Assembly: GCF_001984095.1 (NCBI RefSeq)
Contig: NZ_LYVQ01000033.1
Coordinates: 1 to 37,349, forward strand
From: Pelomonas sp. KK5
GTDB taxonomy: Bacteria > Pseudomonadota > Gammaproteobacteria > Burkholderiales > Burkholderiaceae_C
Direction: 5' to 3'
Length of the DNA: 37,349 bases
Notes under the pieces: model-generated
What the model was told of the DNA's origin: nothing
Database searches by the model: none
What the model saw: only the letters and a program-made list of their open reading frames with translations
Shown here: positions 18,066-28,568 of the stretch, in pieces
Layout of the letters: the number at the start of each line of letters is the position of its first letter
How positions within the stretch are numbered: the first letter of the stretch is position 1
Program-made: the position numbers and the translations under genes

Positions 18066-19411
18066 CCGTCCTCTCCCTCGGTTTCCTCGTCTTCCTGCTG
18101 CTGGGCATGCCGGTGGCCTTCGCCATCGGCCTGTCCTGTCTGCTGACCTTCGCCTACGAGGGCCTGCCCTTCGAGACCGCCATCCAGATGATGGTCTCGG
18201 GCATGAACGTGTTCTCCTTCCTGGCCATTCCCTTCTTCATCTTCTCGGGCGAGCTGATGCTGCATGGTGGCATCGCCGACAAGATCGTCGCCTTCGCCCG
18301 CAGCCTGGTGGGCCACTGGAAGGGCGGCCTGGGCCTGGCCAACGTGGTGGCGTCCACGCTGTTCGGCGGCGTCTCGGGCTCGCCGGTGGCGGACACCTCC
18401 GCGATGGGCGGCGTGATGATTCCGGTGATGAAGAAGGAGGGCTACGGCGCCGACTACGCGGTCAACGTGACCACCCACGCCTCGCTCTCCGGCGCGCTGA
18501 TGCCGACCTCGCACAACATGATCATCTACGCCTTCGCGGCGCAGGGCGCGGCCGGCGTGATCGCGGGCAACACGATCCGCGGCGTGTCCATCGGCGACCT
18601 GATGTTCGCCGGCCTGATCCCGGTCTTCTGGATCATGGTGTGCATGTTGATCACCGCCTACTGGCAGGCCGCCAAGCACGGTTATCCGAAGCGGGCCGAC
18701 GGCTCCTCGATGGTGTTCGCGCATTTCGCCGGCTGGGGTCAGGTCTTGCGCACCTTCCTGGCGGCGATCCCGGGGCTGGCGGTGATCCTGATCATCCTGG
18801 TCTGCGTGATGAAGGGCATCGCCACGGCCACCGAGGCGGCGGCCATCGCGGTCACCTACTCGCTGCTGCTGACGGTGGTGGTCTACCGCACGATGACGCG
18901 GCAGAACCTCTTGAAGTCGCTGGCCAAGGCGTCCAAGACCACCGGCGTGATCCTGCTGCTGATCGGCGTGTCGAACATGCTGCGCTACCAGATGGCGTAT
19001 CTTGAGATCCCCGACACCATCGAGGCCGCGCTGCTGCAGGCCACCACCCAGCCCTGGCTGATGCTGCTGTACATCAACATCATCCAGATCTTCCTGGGCA
19101 TCTTCCTGGATATGGCGGCCCACATCCTGATCACCACGCCGCTGTTCCTGCCGCTGGCCATCCAGATGGGCGTGGGCCCGGTGCAGTTCGGCATGATGCT
19201 GCTGCTGAACTGCGCGCTGGGGCTGGTGCATCCGCCGGTGGGCACCGTGCAGTTCATCGGCTGTGCGATCGGCAAGATCTCGATCGGCGAGGCCACGCGT
19301 ACCGCTTGGCCGTACTACGCGGCGATCTGCGTGGCGATCACGTTGGTGACCTATGTGCCGGCTTTCTCCACCTGGCTGCCGACGCTGATCACCGGCCACG
19401 TGGTGCAGTAA
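18056..19411 (+). CDS. dctM: TRAP transporter large permease, DctM family
   Basis: This 451-residue inner-membrane protein is the sodium-coupled translocating subunit. It has about 12 membrane helices and the DctM landmarks FLLLGMPVAFAIGLS, AIPFFIFSGELMLHGGIADK, GGVSGSPVADTSAMGGVMIP and a late DMAAHILITTPLFLPL. It pairs with DctQ and DctP upstream to import the uronate oxidised by Udh. The start at 18056 overlaps dctQ by 10 bp. Confidence 0.93.
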   Translation: MALTVLSLGFLVFLLLGMPVAFAIGLSCLLTFAYEGLPFETAIQMMVSGMNVFSFLAIPFFIFSGELMLHGGIADKIVAFARSLVGHWKGGLGLANVVASTLFGGVSGSPVADTSAMGGVMIPVMKKEGYGADYAVNVTTHASLSGALMPTSHNMIIYAFAAQGAAGVIAGNTIRGVSIGDLMFAGLIPVFWIMVCMLITAYWQAAKHGYPKRADGSSMVFAHFAGWGQVLRTFLAAIPGLAVILIILVCVMKGIATATEAAAIAVTYSLLLTVVVYRTMTRQNLLKSLAKASKTTGVILLLIGVSNMLRYQMAYLEIPDTIEAALLQATTQPWLMLLYINIIQIFLGIFLDMAAHILITTPLFLPLAIQMGVGPVQFGMMLLLNCALGLVHPPVGTVQFIGCAIGKISIGEATRTAWPYYAAICVAITLVTYVPAFSTWLPTLITGHVVQ

Positions 19412-19415
19412 GGCC

Positions 19416-20426
19416 ATGTTCGCCGTCTACGTCTCCGGCGCCGAGAGCGGCGACATCAGCGTGCTGCGGCTGGACCCGGCCTCGGGCGCCATCGCCGTGG
19501 TGCAGACCATCGAGCCCGGTGGCGAGCTGATGCCGATGGCGCTGGGGCCGTCGCTTGACCGGCTCTACGTCGCCCGCCGCTCCGAGCCGCGCGAGGCGTT
19601 GAGCTTCGCGATCGACCGTCGCAGCGGCCGGCTGAGCCCGCTGGGCAATGCGGCACTGCCGCACAGCATGGCCTACATTGCCGCCGACCACAGCGGCCGC
19701 TGGCTCTTCAGCGCCTCCTACGGCGGCAACCTGGTGGCGGTGAACGCGATCGATGCGCAGGGCATCGTGCGCGAGACGGTGCAGGTGGAGGCGACCGGCC
19801 CGAAGGCGCATGCGATCCTGCCCGATGCGACGAACCGGCGCGTGCTCGCCACCAGCCTGGGCGGCGGCGTGATCACGCAGTTCGACTTCGATCCCATGAC
19901 GGGCAGGCTCAGCGCACGGGCGACCGTCAGCCCGCATCAGAACGCCAGCCCGCGCCACTTCCGCTTCAGCCCGGACCAGCGCTTCGTCTACTTGCTCAAT
20001 GAGCTGGACGGCGCGCTGGACGTGCTGGGCTATGAGAACGGACGGCTGACGCCGGTGCAGAAGATCAGCACGCTGACGACGGATTTCAGCGGCGAGCCTT
20101 GGGCCGCCGACCTGCAGCTCACGCCCGACGGGCGCTATCTCTACGCTAGCGAGCGCCGCTCCAGCCAGCTCGCGCGCTTCCGGGTCGACCCCGCCAGCGG
20201 GCACCTGGAGTTGCTCGGCCACACGGCGACCGAACCCCAGCCCCGCGGCTTCCGCATCACGCCGGACGGCCGCTACCTGATCAGCGTGGGCCAGTTGTCG
20301 CAGCGCCTGCGCCTGTTCGAGATCGATCCCCGCACCGGCGCCTTGAGCGTGCGCGGGGAAGCCCCGGTCGGCCGCGGCGCCAACTGGGTGGAAGTCATGC
20401 CCCTGCTCGGAGAAGTACCCCGATGA
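19416..20426 (+). CDS. Beta-propeller lactonase, probable aldarolactone hydrolase
   Basis: This 336-residue protein is a seven-bladed beta-propeller of the lactonase family that includes 6-phosphogluconolactonase YbhE/Pgl and muconate-cycloisomerase-type lactonases. Blades are visible as repeats of the kind [31 protein letters not shown] and [15 protein letters not shown]. Catalytic-site candidates are [11 protein letters not shown] and [10 protein letters not shown]. It has no signal peptide, so it acts in the cytoplasm. Udh makes a lactone, and this gene sits between the transporter and garD (4-bp gap to dctM, ATGA overlap with garD). Opening of glucaro- or galactaro-lactone to the free aldarate is therefore the likely job, although the family alone cannot prove it. 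Confidence 0.85.
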   Translation: MFAVYVSGAESGDISVLRLDPASGAIAVVQTIEPGGELMPMALGPSLDRLYVARRSEPREALSFAIDRRSGRLSPLGNAALPHSMAYIAADHSGRWLFSASYGGNLVAVNAIDAQGIVRETVQVEATGPKAHAILPDATNRRVLATSLGGGVITQFDFDPMTGRLSARATVSPHQNASPRHFRFSPDQRFVYLLNELDGALDVLGYENGRLTPVQKISTLTTDFSGEPWAADLQLTPDGRYLYASERRSSQLARFRVDPASGHLELLGHTATEPQPRGFRITPDGRYLISVGQLSQRLRLFEIDPRTGALSVRGEAPVGRGANWVEVMPLLGEVPR

Positions 20427-21970
20427 AGCCCCTCACGATCCTGATGGACGAGCGCGACAACGTCGCCATCGTCGCCAACGACGGCGGCCTGCCCGCCGGC
20501 ACGGTGCTGGCCAGCGGCCTGGTGCTGGTCGACAAGGTGCCGCAGGCGCACAAGGTGGCGCTGGTCGACATTCCCGAAGGCGGCGCGGTGCGGCGCTACA
20601 ACGTGCCCATCGGCTATGCGCTGAAGCCCATCCCGGCCGGCAGCTGGGTGCACGAGCGCCTGCTGCGCATGCCCGAGGCGCGCGAGCTGGAGGGGCTGCC
20701 GATCGCCACCGTGAAGCCCGAACCCCAGCCCGCACTGGAGGGCTACAGCTTCGAGGGCTATGTGAACCCCGACGGCTCTGTCGGCACGCGCAACATCCTC
20801 GCCATCACGCAGACCGTGCAATGCGTGGCCGGCGTCACCGAGTTCGCCGTGCAGCGCATCAAGGCCGAACTGCTGCCGAAGTACCCGAACGTGGACGACG
20901 TCGTGGCCCTGGAACACGGCTACGGCTGCGGCGTGGCCATCGACGCGCCGGACGCGATCATCCCGATCCGCACGCTGCGCAACATCAGCCTGAATCCGAA
21001 CTTCGGCGGCGAGGTGATGGTGGTGAGCCTGGGTTGCGAGAAGCTGCAGCCCGAGCGCCTGCTGCCGCCGGGCAGCATCGAGCTGAAGGACGAGCGCAAG
21101 GATGAGGCGCTGGACGTCGTCTGCCTGCAGGACGAGGCGCATGTGGGCTTCATGTCGATGGTCGATTCCATCGTGCGACAGGCCGAGGTGCATCTGAAGC
21201 GCTTGAATGCACGCCGCCGCCAGACGGTGCCCGCCAGCGCGCTGGTCGTCGGCGTGCAGTGCGGCGGCAGCGATGCCTTCAGCGGCGTCACCGCCAACCC
21301 GGCGGTGGGTTTCTGCACCGACCTGCTGGTGCGCGCAGGCGCCACGGTGATGTTCTCCGAGGTGACCGAGGTGCGCGACGGCATCGACCAGCTCACCTCC
21401 CGCGCCACGACGCCCGAGGTGGCCGAGGCGATGATCCGCGAGATGGCCTGGTACGACGCCTATCTCAAGCGCGGCAGCGCCGACCGCAGCGCCAACACCA
21501 CGCCCGGCAACAAGAAGGGCGGCCTGTCGAACATCGTCGAGAAGGCCATGGGGTCCATCGTCAAGAGCGGCTCTTCGCCGATCTCCGGCGTGGTCTCGCC
21601 GGGCGAGAAGGCGACGCAGAAGGGGCTGCTCTACGCCGCCACGCCGGCCAGCGACTTCATCTGCGGCACGCTGCAGCTGGCGGCCGGCATGAACCTGCAC
21701 GTCTTCACCACCGGCCGCGGCACGCCCTACGGCCTGGCCGAATGCCCGGTGATCAAGGTCGCCACGCGGGACGACCTGGCCCGCCGCTGGCATGACCTGA
21801 TGGACATCAACGCCGGCACCATCGCCACCGGCGAGAAGACGATCGCAGACGTGGGCTGGGAGATGTTCCGGCTGATGCTGGACGTGGCCAGCGGGAGGAA
21901 GAAGACCTGGGCGGAGCAGTGGAAGCTGCACAATGCGCTGGTCTTGTTCAATCCGGCGCCGGTGACCTGA
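20423..21970 (+). CDS. garD: Galactarate dehydratase (D-threo-forming)
   Basis: GarD dehydrates galactarate (mucate) to 5-keto-4-deoxy-D-glucarate, the same intermediate that GudD makes from glucarate. The 515-residue protein has an N-terminal SAF-like domain (about residues 1-100), then the UxaA/GarD core with [61 protein letters not shown] and a C-terminal [15 protein letters not shown]. The conserved Cys residues at these motifs are expected to bind the iron cofactor. Its start overlaps the lactonase stop by 4 bp, so it is translationally coupled. It ends the plus-strand operon; 30 bp separate it from the convergent PEP-CTERM gene, with no obvious terminator. Confidence 0.94.
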   Translation: MKPLTILMDERDNVAIVANDGGLPAGTVLASGLVLVDKVPQAHKVALVDIPEGGAVRRYNVPIGYALKPIPAGSWVHERLLRMPEARELEGLPIATVKPEPQPALEGYSFEGYVNPDGSVGTRNILAITQTVQCVAGVTEFAVQRIKAELLPKYPNVDDVVALEHGYGCGVAIDAPDAIIPIRTLRNISLNPNFGGEVMVVSLGCEKLQPERLLPPGSIELKDERKDEALDVVCLQDEAHVGFMSMVDSIVRQAEVHLKRLNARRRQTVPASALVVGVQCGGSDAFSGVTANPAVGFCTDLLVRAGATVMFSEVTEVRDGIDQLTSRATTPEVAEAMIREMAWYDAYLKRGSADRSANTTPGNKKGGLSNIVEKAMGSIVKSGSSPISGVVSPGEKATQKGLLYAATPASDFICGTLQLAAGMNLHVFTTGRGTPYGLAECPVIKVATRDDLARRWHDLMDINAGTIATGEKTIADVGWEMFRLMLDVASGRKKTWAEQWKLHNALVLFNPAPVT

Positions 21971-22000
21971 GCGGCGTCGTCACACCGGACCGGCCACCCG

Positions 22001-22618
22001 TCAGCGCCGGGATTTCTGCCTGGAAAGCGCCAGGCCCAGCATGGCGGCCAGGACCAGCGCGCCGGTTGCCGGCTCCGGCACCGAGGTGCCGTTGGGATTG
22101 CTCTGCGCGGCGGCGATGAACCACAGCGAGTCGTTGCCCGTGGTGGTGAAGCCGGACGTGTCATAGGCCGGGTTGCCCGTGTTGGCGCCGCACAGGAAGC
22201 CGGGCGTGTCGCAGGGGATGAAGGCCGGATTCGCGATGTCCGTGAGGTTGTAGGTCAGCACGAAGTCGTTGGTGCCCACCACGACGAAGTTCGAGTCGTT
22301 GGCCGTTCCGCCCAGGAAGAAGGTGTGGCTGGCCGCGTCGTAGGTGAAGCCGATCGGGGAGTCCACCGTCACGCCGGTGAGCATGTGGACGACGACGTCG
22401 GCCGTGTCGTTGTCGTAGTTGAGCGCGGTGTCGAAGGTCACCGTGAACGAGCCTGTGATCTGGCTCACCGGCGACGGCAGGGCCGGGCTGCCGTTGATGT
22501 CGACGAAGCCGCCCAGCACGAAGCTGAAATCGTGGGCGACCGGCGAGGCCGCCGCGCCGAGGGCCAGCCCCAGGCTCACGGCCGCGGCGGCAGCCTTGAA
22601 GATGCTCGAAGTGCGCAT
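22001..22618 (-). CDS. PEP-CTERM sorting domain protein
   Basis: This 205-residue exported protein has a signal peptide (AAAAAVSLGLALGAAASP) and a C-terminal sorting tail: VPEPATG, a hydrophobic helix of about 12 residues and the basic end RQKSRR. PEP-CTERM proteins are processed by the exosortase EpsH/XrtA and usually linked to exopolysaccharide export. The body is beta-rich and full of Thr, Asn and Asp, as in PEP-CTERM proteins of the PEP-CTERM/beta-sandwich type, with two Cys (CDTPGFLC). I start it at the ATG at 22618 because GGAGGA lies in front. A start 87 bp upstream would spoil the signal peptide. It has no evident link to the catabolic genes around it, and no exosortase is in the window. 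Confidence 0.85.
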   Translation of the reverse strand: MRTSSIFKAAAAAVSLGLALGAAASPVAHDFSFVLGGFVDINGSPALPSPVSQITGSFTVTFDTALNYDNDTADVVVHMLTGVTVDSPIGFTYDAASHTFFLGGTANDSNFVVVGTNDFVLTYNLTDIANPAFIPCDTPGFLCGANTGNPAYDTSGFTTTGNDSLWFIAAAQSNPNGTSVPEPATGALVLAAMLGLALSRQKSRR

Positions 22619-22785
22619 GTCCTGATCCTCCAGTCGAGAAAACAGGGACGCGCCCGCATCAAGCGTGCCATTCATAAAAATCAAGAGCTTGTGTGCGCCC
22701 GTCATCTTCCTTGGAAAGAATTCCGACAGTCAGGCCGCCTGCATCCCGCATCATTGATGGTGGCTGAAAACACAGGAGCGCAGGT

Positions 22786-23523
22786 ATGAGCAAGGCAATC
22801 GAGGGCAAGGTCGTCGTCATCACCGGCGCCAGCAGCGGCCTGGGCGAAGCGGCGGCGCGCGCGCTGGCCGCACGGGGCGCGAAGCTGGTGCTCGGCGCGC
22901 GCCGGCTCGACCGGCTGGAGGCGCTGGCCGCCGAGCTGGGCGGCAGCGAGGTGCTGGTACAGGCCACCGACGTCACCGATGCCGCCCAGGTCCAGGCGCT
23001 GGCCGATGCGGCGCTGGCCCGCTTCGGCCGCATCGACGTGATGCTCAACAACGCCGGGCTGATGCCGCACTCGCCGCTGGAGCGCCTGAAGATCGCCGAC
23101 TGGGACCGGATGATCGACGTCAACATCAAGGGCGTGCTCTACGGCATCGCCGCGGTGCTGCCGGCGATGCAGGCGCAGCGCTCGGGGCATATCGTCAACG
23201 TGGCTTCGGTGGCCGGGCTGAAGGTGAGGGCGGGTGCCACCGTCTATGCCGCGACCAAGCACGCGGTGCGTGCACTGTCCGAAGGGCTACGGCTGGAAGT
23301 GAAGCCGTACAACATCCGCACGACGGTGATCTCGCCCGGCGCGCTGGACACCGAGCTGATCGAGCACATCACCGAGCCGGATGTGCTGGAAGGCGTGCGC
23401 AAGACCTACGCGAACGCAGTGCCGGCGGACACCTTCGCCCGCGCGCTCATCTATGCGCTGGAGCAGCCGCCGGAGGTGGACGTCAACGAGATCGTGCTGA
23501 GGCCCACCATCCAGGAGTTCTGA
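22786..23523 (+). CDS. Short-chain dehydrogenase/reductase
   Basis: This 245-residue classical SDR has the cofactor loop TGASSGLG (residues 13-20), the NNAG motif in MLNNAGLMP, a catalytic Ser in NVASVAG and the catalytic Tyr154/Lys158 in YAATK. Arg residues after the second strand (GARRLDRLE) suggest NADP preference. Its substrate is unknown; close relatives include oxidoreductases annotated only by family. It runs toward glxR with 15 bp between stop codons. The 167-bp space upstream, shared with the PEP-CTERM gene, shows no strong operator. Confidence 0.88.
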   Translation: MSKAIEGKVVVITGASSGLGEAAARALAARGAKLVLGARRLDRLEALAAELGGSEVLVQATDVTDAAQVQALADAALARFGRIDVMLNNAGLMPHSPLERLKIADWDRMIDVNIKGVLYGIAAVLPAMQAQRSGHIVNVASVAGLKVRAGATVYAATKHAVRALSEGLRLEVKPYNIRTTVISPGALDTELIEHITEPDVLEGVRKTYANAVPADTFARALIYALEQPPEVDVNEIVLRPTIQEF

Positions 23524-23538
23524 GTCGCGCGGCCTGCC

Positions 23539-24447
23539 TTACTCGGGCAGCTTGCCGCCGATCTCGAAGTTCGCCATCGTCTCCAGCGCGCGCACCATCG
23601 CCGAATGATCCCAGGCCTTGCCGCCATGGGCCGCGCATGAGCTGAACAGCTGCTGCGCGGTCGACGTGTTGGGCAGCGCCACGCCCAGGGTCTTCGCGGT
23701 GGCCAGCGCCAGGTTCAGGTCCTTCTGGTGCAGCTCGATGCGGAAGCCCGGCTCGAAGGTGCGCTTGATCATGCGCTCGCCGTGCACCTCGAGGATCTTC
23801 GAGGAGGCGAAGCCGCCCATCAGCGCCTGGCGCACCTTGGCTGGATCGGCGCCAGCGCGGGCGGCGAGCAGCAGCGCCTCGCCGACCGCCTCGATCGTCA
23901 GCGCGACGATCACCTGGTTGGCGACCTTGGCGGTCTGGCCGTCGCCGTTGGCGCCGACGTGGGTGATGTTCTTGCCCATCAGCTCGAACAGCGGCTTGGC
24001 GCGCTCGAAGGCCGCCTCGGGGCCGCCGACCATGATGGACAGCGTGGTGTTCTTGGCACCCACCTCGCCGCCGGAGACCGGGGCATCGAGGTAGTCGCAG
24101 CCGATCGCGTTGATCTTCTTGGCGAAGTCCTGCGTGGCCAGCGGGGAGATCGAGCTCATGTCGATCACCAGCTTGCCCTTGCTCAGGCCCGAGGCCAGGC
24201 CCTGCTCGCTGAACAGCACGGCTTCGACGTCGGGCGTGTCAGGGACCATGACGATGACGATGTCCGCACGCTCGGCCACGCCGCGCTGCGTGGTGCAGAC
24301 GGTGGCGGAGCTCTCGGCGATGGCCGGCGGCAGCTTGCCGATCGTGTTGACGAAGAGCTGGTGGCCGGCCTTGATCAGGTGGCCCGCCATCGGCGCGCCC
24401 ATGATGCCGAGGCCGATGAAGCCGATCTTGAGGGAGGGAGTGGTCAT
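23539..24447 (-). CDS. glxR: Tartronate semialdehyde reductase of the glyoxylate pathway
   Basis: This 302-residue beta-hydroxyacid dehydrogenase reduces tartronate semialdehyde to glycerate after glyoxylate carboligase. It has the same landmarks as garR: FIGLGIMGAPMA, DMSSISPLATQDF, DAPVSGGEVGAKN, GDGQTAKVANQ and KVRQALMGGFASSKILEV. Long identical stretches with the garR product show that the two are paralogues with a recent common origin. It is the third gene of gcl-hyi-glxR, separated from hyi by 127 bp that carry a long palindrome, so its expression may differ from the first two. Confidence 0.93.
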   Translation of the reverse strand: MTTPSLKIGFIGLGIMGAPMAGHLIKAGHQLFVNTIGKLPPAIAESSATVCTTQRGVAERADIVIVMVPDTPDVEAVLFSEQGLASGLSKGKLVIDMSSISPLATQDFAKKINAIGCDYLDAPVSGGEVGAKNTTLSIMVGGPEAAFERAKPLFELMGKNITHVGANGDGQTAKVANQVIVALTIEAVGEALLLAARAGADPAKVRQALMGGFASSKILEVHGERMIKRTFEPGFRIELHQKDLNLALATAKTLGVALPNTSTAQQLFSSCAAHGGKAWDHSAMVRALETMANFEIGGKLPE

Positions 24448-24498
24448 GTGTGGATCCGTTTTGATTTGAATTTGATTTGAGGGTGATCGATCGACTTC

Positions 24499-24564
24499 CG
24501 TTCGGGCTGAGGTATCGAAGCCCTCAGCCAGTTGGCAGGGCCCTTCGATACCTCAGGGCGAACG
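24499..24564. repeat. Long inverted repeat of the extragenic palindrome type
   Basis: Two 22-nt arms (24499-24520 and 24543-24564) are complementary at all but two central-left positions and flank a 22-nt loop. The arm contains CTTCGATACCTCAGGGCGAA, which resembles the dispersed proteobacterial element family with the core CTTCGACAAGCTCAGGGCGAA. It lies between hyi and glxR and could form a strong hairpin that ends or protects the upstream mRNA. Confidence 0.75.
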
Positions 24565-24574
24565 GTGAGTGGAT

Positions 24575-25354
24575 CTAGCTCGCAAGACGCTGGCGCCAAT
24601 CGAGGCCCGCCTCAGTCGCTCCCGCCGGCTTGTATTCACAGCCGATCCAGCCTGCATAGCCGATCCGGTCGATGTGCTTGAACAGGAACTCGTAGTTGAT
24701 CTCGCCGCTGCCGGGCTCGTTGCGGCCTGGGTTGTCGGCCAGCTGGATGTGGCCGATGCGGGACAGGTGCTTCTCCATCGTGGCGGCCAGCTCGCCCTCC
24801 ATCCGCTGCGCGTGATAGATGTCGTACTGGACGAAGGCGTTGTCGGCGCCCACCTCGTCCAGGATCGCCAGCGCCTGGTCCGTGCGGTTGACGAAGAAGC
24901 CGGGGATGTCGAAGGTGTTGATCGGCTCGATCAGCAGCTTCAGGCCGTGGACCTTCAGGCCCTTGGCGGCGCAGCGCAGGTTGTCGACCAGGATGCGCTT
25001 GAGCTCGGCGCTGGCCACACCGGCCGGCGCCTTGCCGGCCAGGCAGTTCAGCTGCGGCACGCCCAGGGCGACGGCGTATTCGATCGCGCGGCCGATGCCG
25101 GCCTGGAACTCCTTCTCGCGGCCGGGCAGGCAGGCGATGCCGCGCTCGCCGGCGGCCCAGTCGCCGGCCGGCAGGTTGTGCAGCACCAGCTGCAGGCCGT
25201 TGGCGTCGAGCCGGGCCTTGATCTCCTCGGCCGGGAAGTCATAGGGGAACAGGAACTCGACGGCCTTGAAGCCTGCCTTGGCGGCGCGCTCGAAACGGTC
25301 GAGGAAGGGCACCTCGTTGAAGAGCATCGTGAGGTTGGCGGCGAAGCGGGGCAT
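24575..25354 (-). CDS. hyi: Hydroxypyruvate isomerase
   Basis: Hyi interconverts hydroxypyruvate and tartronate semialdehyde. The 259-residue protein is a TIM barrel of the xylose isomerase-like family, of the usual length. It shows MPRFAANLTMLFNEVPFLDR at the start, GFKAVEFLFPYDF, LLIEPINTFDIPGFF with the metal-binding Glu, FVQYDIYHAQRMEG with Asp and His, and GWIGCEYKPAGATEAGL at the end with the second Glu. The ATG at 25354 is chosen because it gives the conserved N-terminus and GGAG precedes it. It follows gcl by 10 bp. Confidence 0.94.
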   Translation of the reverse strand: MPRFAANLTMLFNEVPFLDRFERAAKAGFKAVEFLFPYDFPAEEIKARLDANGLQLVLHNLPAGDWAAGERGIACLPGREKEFQAGIGRAIEYAVALGVPQLNCLAGKAPAGVASAELKRILVDNLRCAAKGLKVHGLKLLIEPINTFDIPGFFVNRTDQALAILDEVGADNAFVQYDIYHAQRMEGELAATMEKHLSRIGHIQLADNPGRNEPGSGEINYEFLFKHIDRIGYAGWIGCEYKPAGATEAGLDWRQRLAS

Positions 25355-25364
25355 GGTGTTCTCC

Positions 25365-27161
<1,797 letters not shown>

Positions 27162-27240
27162 GGTTCATCTCCTTTTGATCGATGACGCCATGGTGTCTTT
27201 TGCAGTGCGGAGCGTGAATCCAAGCCTGCCGATAACAGAT

Positions 27241-27255
27241 ATTCCACCCTGGAAT
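27241..27255. promoter_or_regulatory. Candidate LysR box between gcl and lysR
   Basis: ATTCCACCCTGGAAT is a perfect 6-bp inverted repeat with a 3-bp spacer and contains the LysR signature T-N11-A. It lies 18 bp before the lysR ATG and about 80 bp before gcl, in the only shared upstream space, as expected for an autoregulated divergent activator. Confidence 0.6.
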
Positions 27256-27272
27256 GGCAAAAGGTGATTTCC

Positions 27273-28184
27273 ATGGACCGCATGCTCGGAATGCAACTCT
27301 TCATCCGCGTCGTCGAGACCGGCTCGTTCAGCAAGGCCTCGGCGGACCTGGGCATCACGCAGCCGACGGCCACCAAGCACGTGGCGGCGCTGGAGAAGCG
27401 CCTGGGCGCGCGCCTGTTCCACCGCAGCACGCGCGGCGTCACGCCCACCGAGATCGGGGCGCTGTACTACGAGAAGTGCATCCTGATCGTGCGGGAGATG
27501 GAGGAGGCGGACAACCTCGCCACGCTGCAGCAGTCGCAGACGCGCGGCGTGCTGCGCATCAGCACCTCGGTGGCCTTCGGGCGGCGCGTGATGGTGCCGC
27601 TGACGATCGGCTTCATGCGGGAGCACCCGCAGCTGCAGATCGACCTGAGCTTCGACGACCGCTACGTGAACCTGGTGGAGCAGGGCGTCGACCTGGCGAT
27701 CCGCATGGGCCAGCTGGCCGACTCATCGCTGGGCGCCAGCTACCTGGGCGTCAACCCCTGGGTGCTGGTGGCCTCGCCGGCCTATCTGCAGGCGCACGGA
27801 ACGCCGACCCACCCGGACGAACTGAGCCGCCATGCCGCGCTGATCTACAGCACGGTGCAGGGGGATGAGCGCTGGCGCTTCGTCGGCAACGGCCAGACGG
27901 TGCAGGTGCCGGTGCAGGGGCCGCTGCGCTCCAACAACCTCTCGGCCCTGCTTGCCGCGGCCCGCGCCGGCCTCGGCGTGGCCGTGCTGCCCTGGTATGT
28001 GGCCCATGCCTCGGTCAGGGACGGCGCGGTGCAACCGCTGCTGGCCGACTGGACGCTGCCCTCCCAGGCCATCCACGCGGTGTTCCCTTCGCCCCGACTT
28101 GTGCCAGCCAAGGTCACCCGGCTGCTGACCTGGCTGCAGGGGAAATTCGACGAAGGCTGGTGGGCGACCAAGCGTGAAGTATGA
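27273..28184 (+). CDS. LysR family regulator, probably of the gcl operon
   Basis: This 303-residue LysR regulator has a helix-turn-helix at about residues 1-60 (FIRVVETGSFSKASADLGIT, QPTATKHVAALEKRLGARLF) and a C-terminal co-inducer domain with RGVLRISTSVAFGRRVMVP and GVDLAIRMGQL. This is the subtype with the GSFSKAS/RLFHRSTRGV pattern. I start it at the ATG at 27273, where AAAGG stands 8 bp upstream; a GTG nine bases earlier is in frame but its ribosome site is poor. Its divergent neighbour is gcl and a candidate box lies between, so it probably controls gcl-hyi-glxR. The effector is unknown. Confidence 0.88.
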   Translation: MDRMLGMQLFIRVVETGSFSKASADLGITQPTATKHVAALEKRLGARLFHRSTRGVTPTEIGALYYEKCILIVREMEEADNLATLQQSQTRGVLRISTSVAFGRRVMVPLTIGFMREHPQLQIDLSFDDRYVNLVEQGVDLAIRMGQLADSSLGASYLGVNPWVLVASPAYLQAHGTPTHPDELSRHAALIYSTVQGDERWRFVGNGQTVQVPVQGPLRSNNLSALLAAARAGLGVAVLPWYVAHASVRDGAVQPLLADWTLPSQAIHAVFPSPRLVPAKVTRLLTWLQGKFDEGWWATKREV

Positions 28185-28275
28185 CTGTTATCAATATTGA
28201 GAATATCTTGTCATCGGGGCGTTGCGCCCAAACTCTGGCAAGAGCCCCGTGTTTACTGGGCTGGATACTGAAAAA

Positions 28276-28289
28276 TTGATCTAGATCAA
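28276..28289. promoter_or_regulatory. Perfect Fnr/Anr-type box
   Basis: TTGATCTAGATCAA is an exact match to the Fnr/Anr consensus TTGAT-N4-ATCAA. It lies 115 bp before a 51-residue small-protein gene in an unusually AT-rich 219-bp space. A Crp/Fnr-type regulator with the matching recognition helix is encoded at 34049-34669, but a genomic Anr/Fnr could also bind. Confidence 0.7.
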
Positions 28290-28403
28290 GAATCTGAAAA
28301 TCACTTGCTGCGACGCACAAATAACGCTTGCGACTATCACGGGTTAACCCGACACTTACGTCATCGAATCTTCACCAACCTTCAACTCTCCGGGAAAACC
28401 ATC

Positions 28404-28559
28404 ATGATCATCAGCACCCTGAATACTCCCGCCGCCAAGTCCCTGATCGCCAACATGCCGATCGTGATCCTGTTCAAGGCGGTCCGCGGCGCCTTCTTCT
28501 CGGCCCCGAAGGCCGATGCCGCGCTGCAAGGCCGCCTTCCGAGCGCTTCGTTCCGCTAA
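28404..28559 (+). CDS. Small protein of 51 residues, unknown function
   Basis: I do not recognise this small protein. It starts at the ATG at 28404; a longer in-frame start at 28305 would place 33 residues with poor codon choice on top. From 28404 on, codons end almost always in G or C, as in the real genes around it, which argues that it is coding. The product has an amphipathic or hydrophobic middle (SLIANMPIVILFKAVRGAFF) and a basic, Ala-rich tail (KADAALQGRLPSASFR). It could attach to the membrane. A perfect Fnr-type box lies 115 bp upstream. The stop codon is 9 bp from the convergent lysR stop. The ribosome site is weak (CGGGA). Confidence 0.55.
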   Translation: MIISTLNTPAAKSLIANMPIVILFKAVRGAFFSAPKADAALQGRLPSASFR

Positions 28560-28568
28560 ATCTCAGAG

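Noticed and set aside
28217-28229. GGGCG/CGCCC hairpin after the gcl-side lysR gene
   Set aside because: The stem is short and no T-run follows, so a terminator call is not supported.
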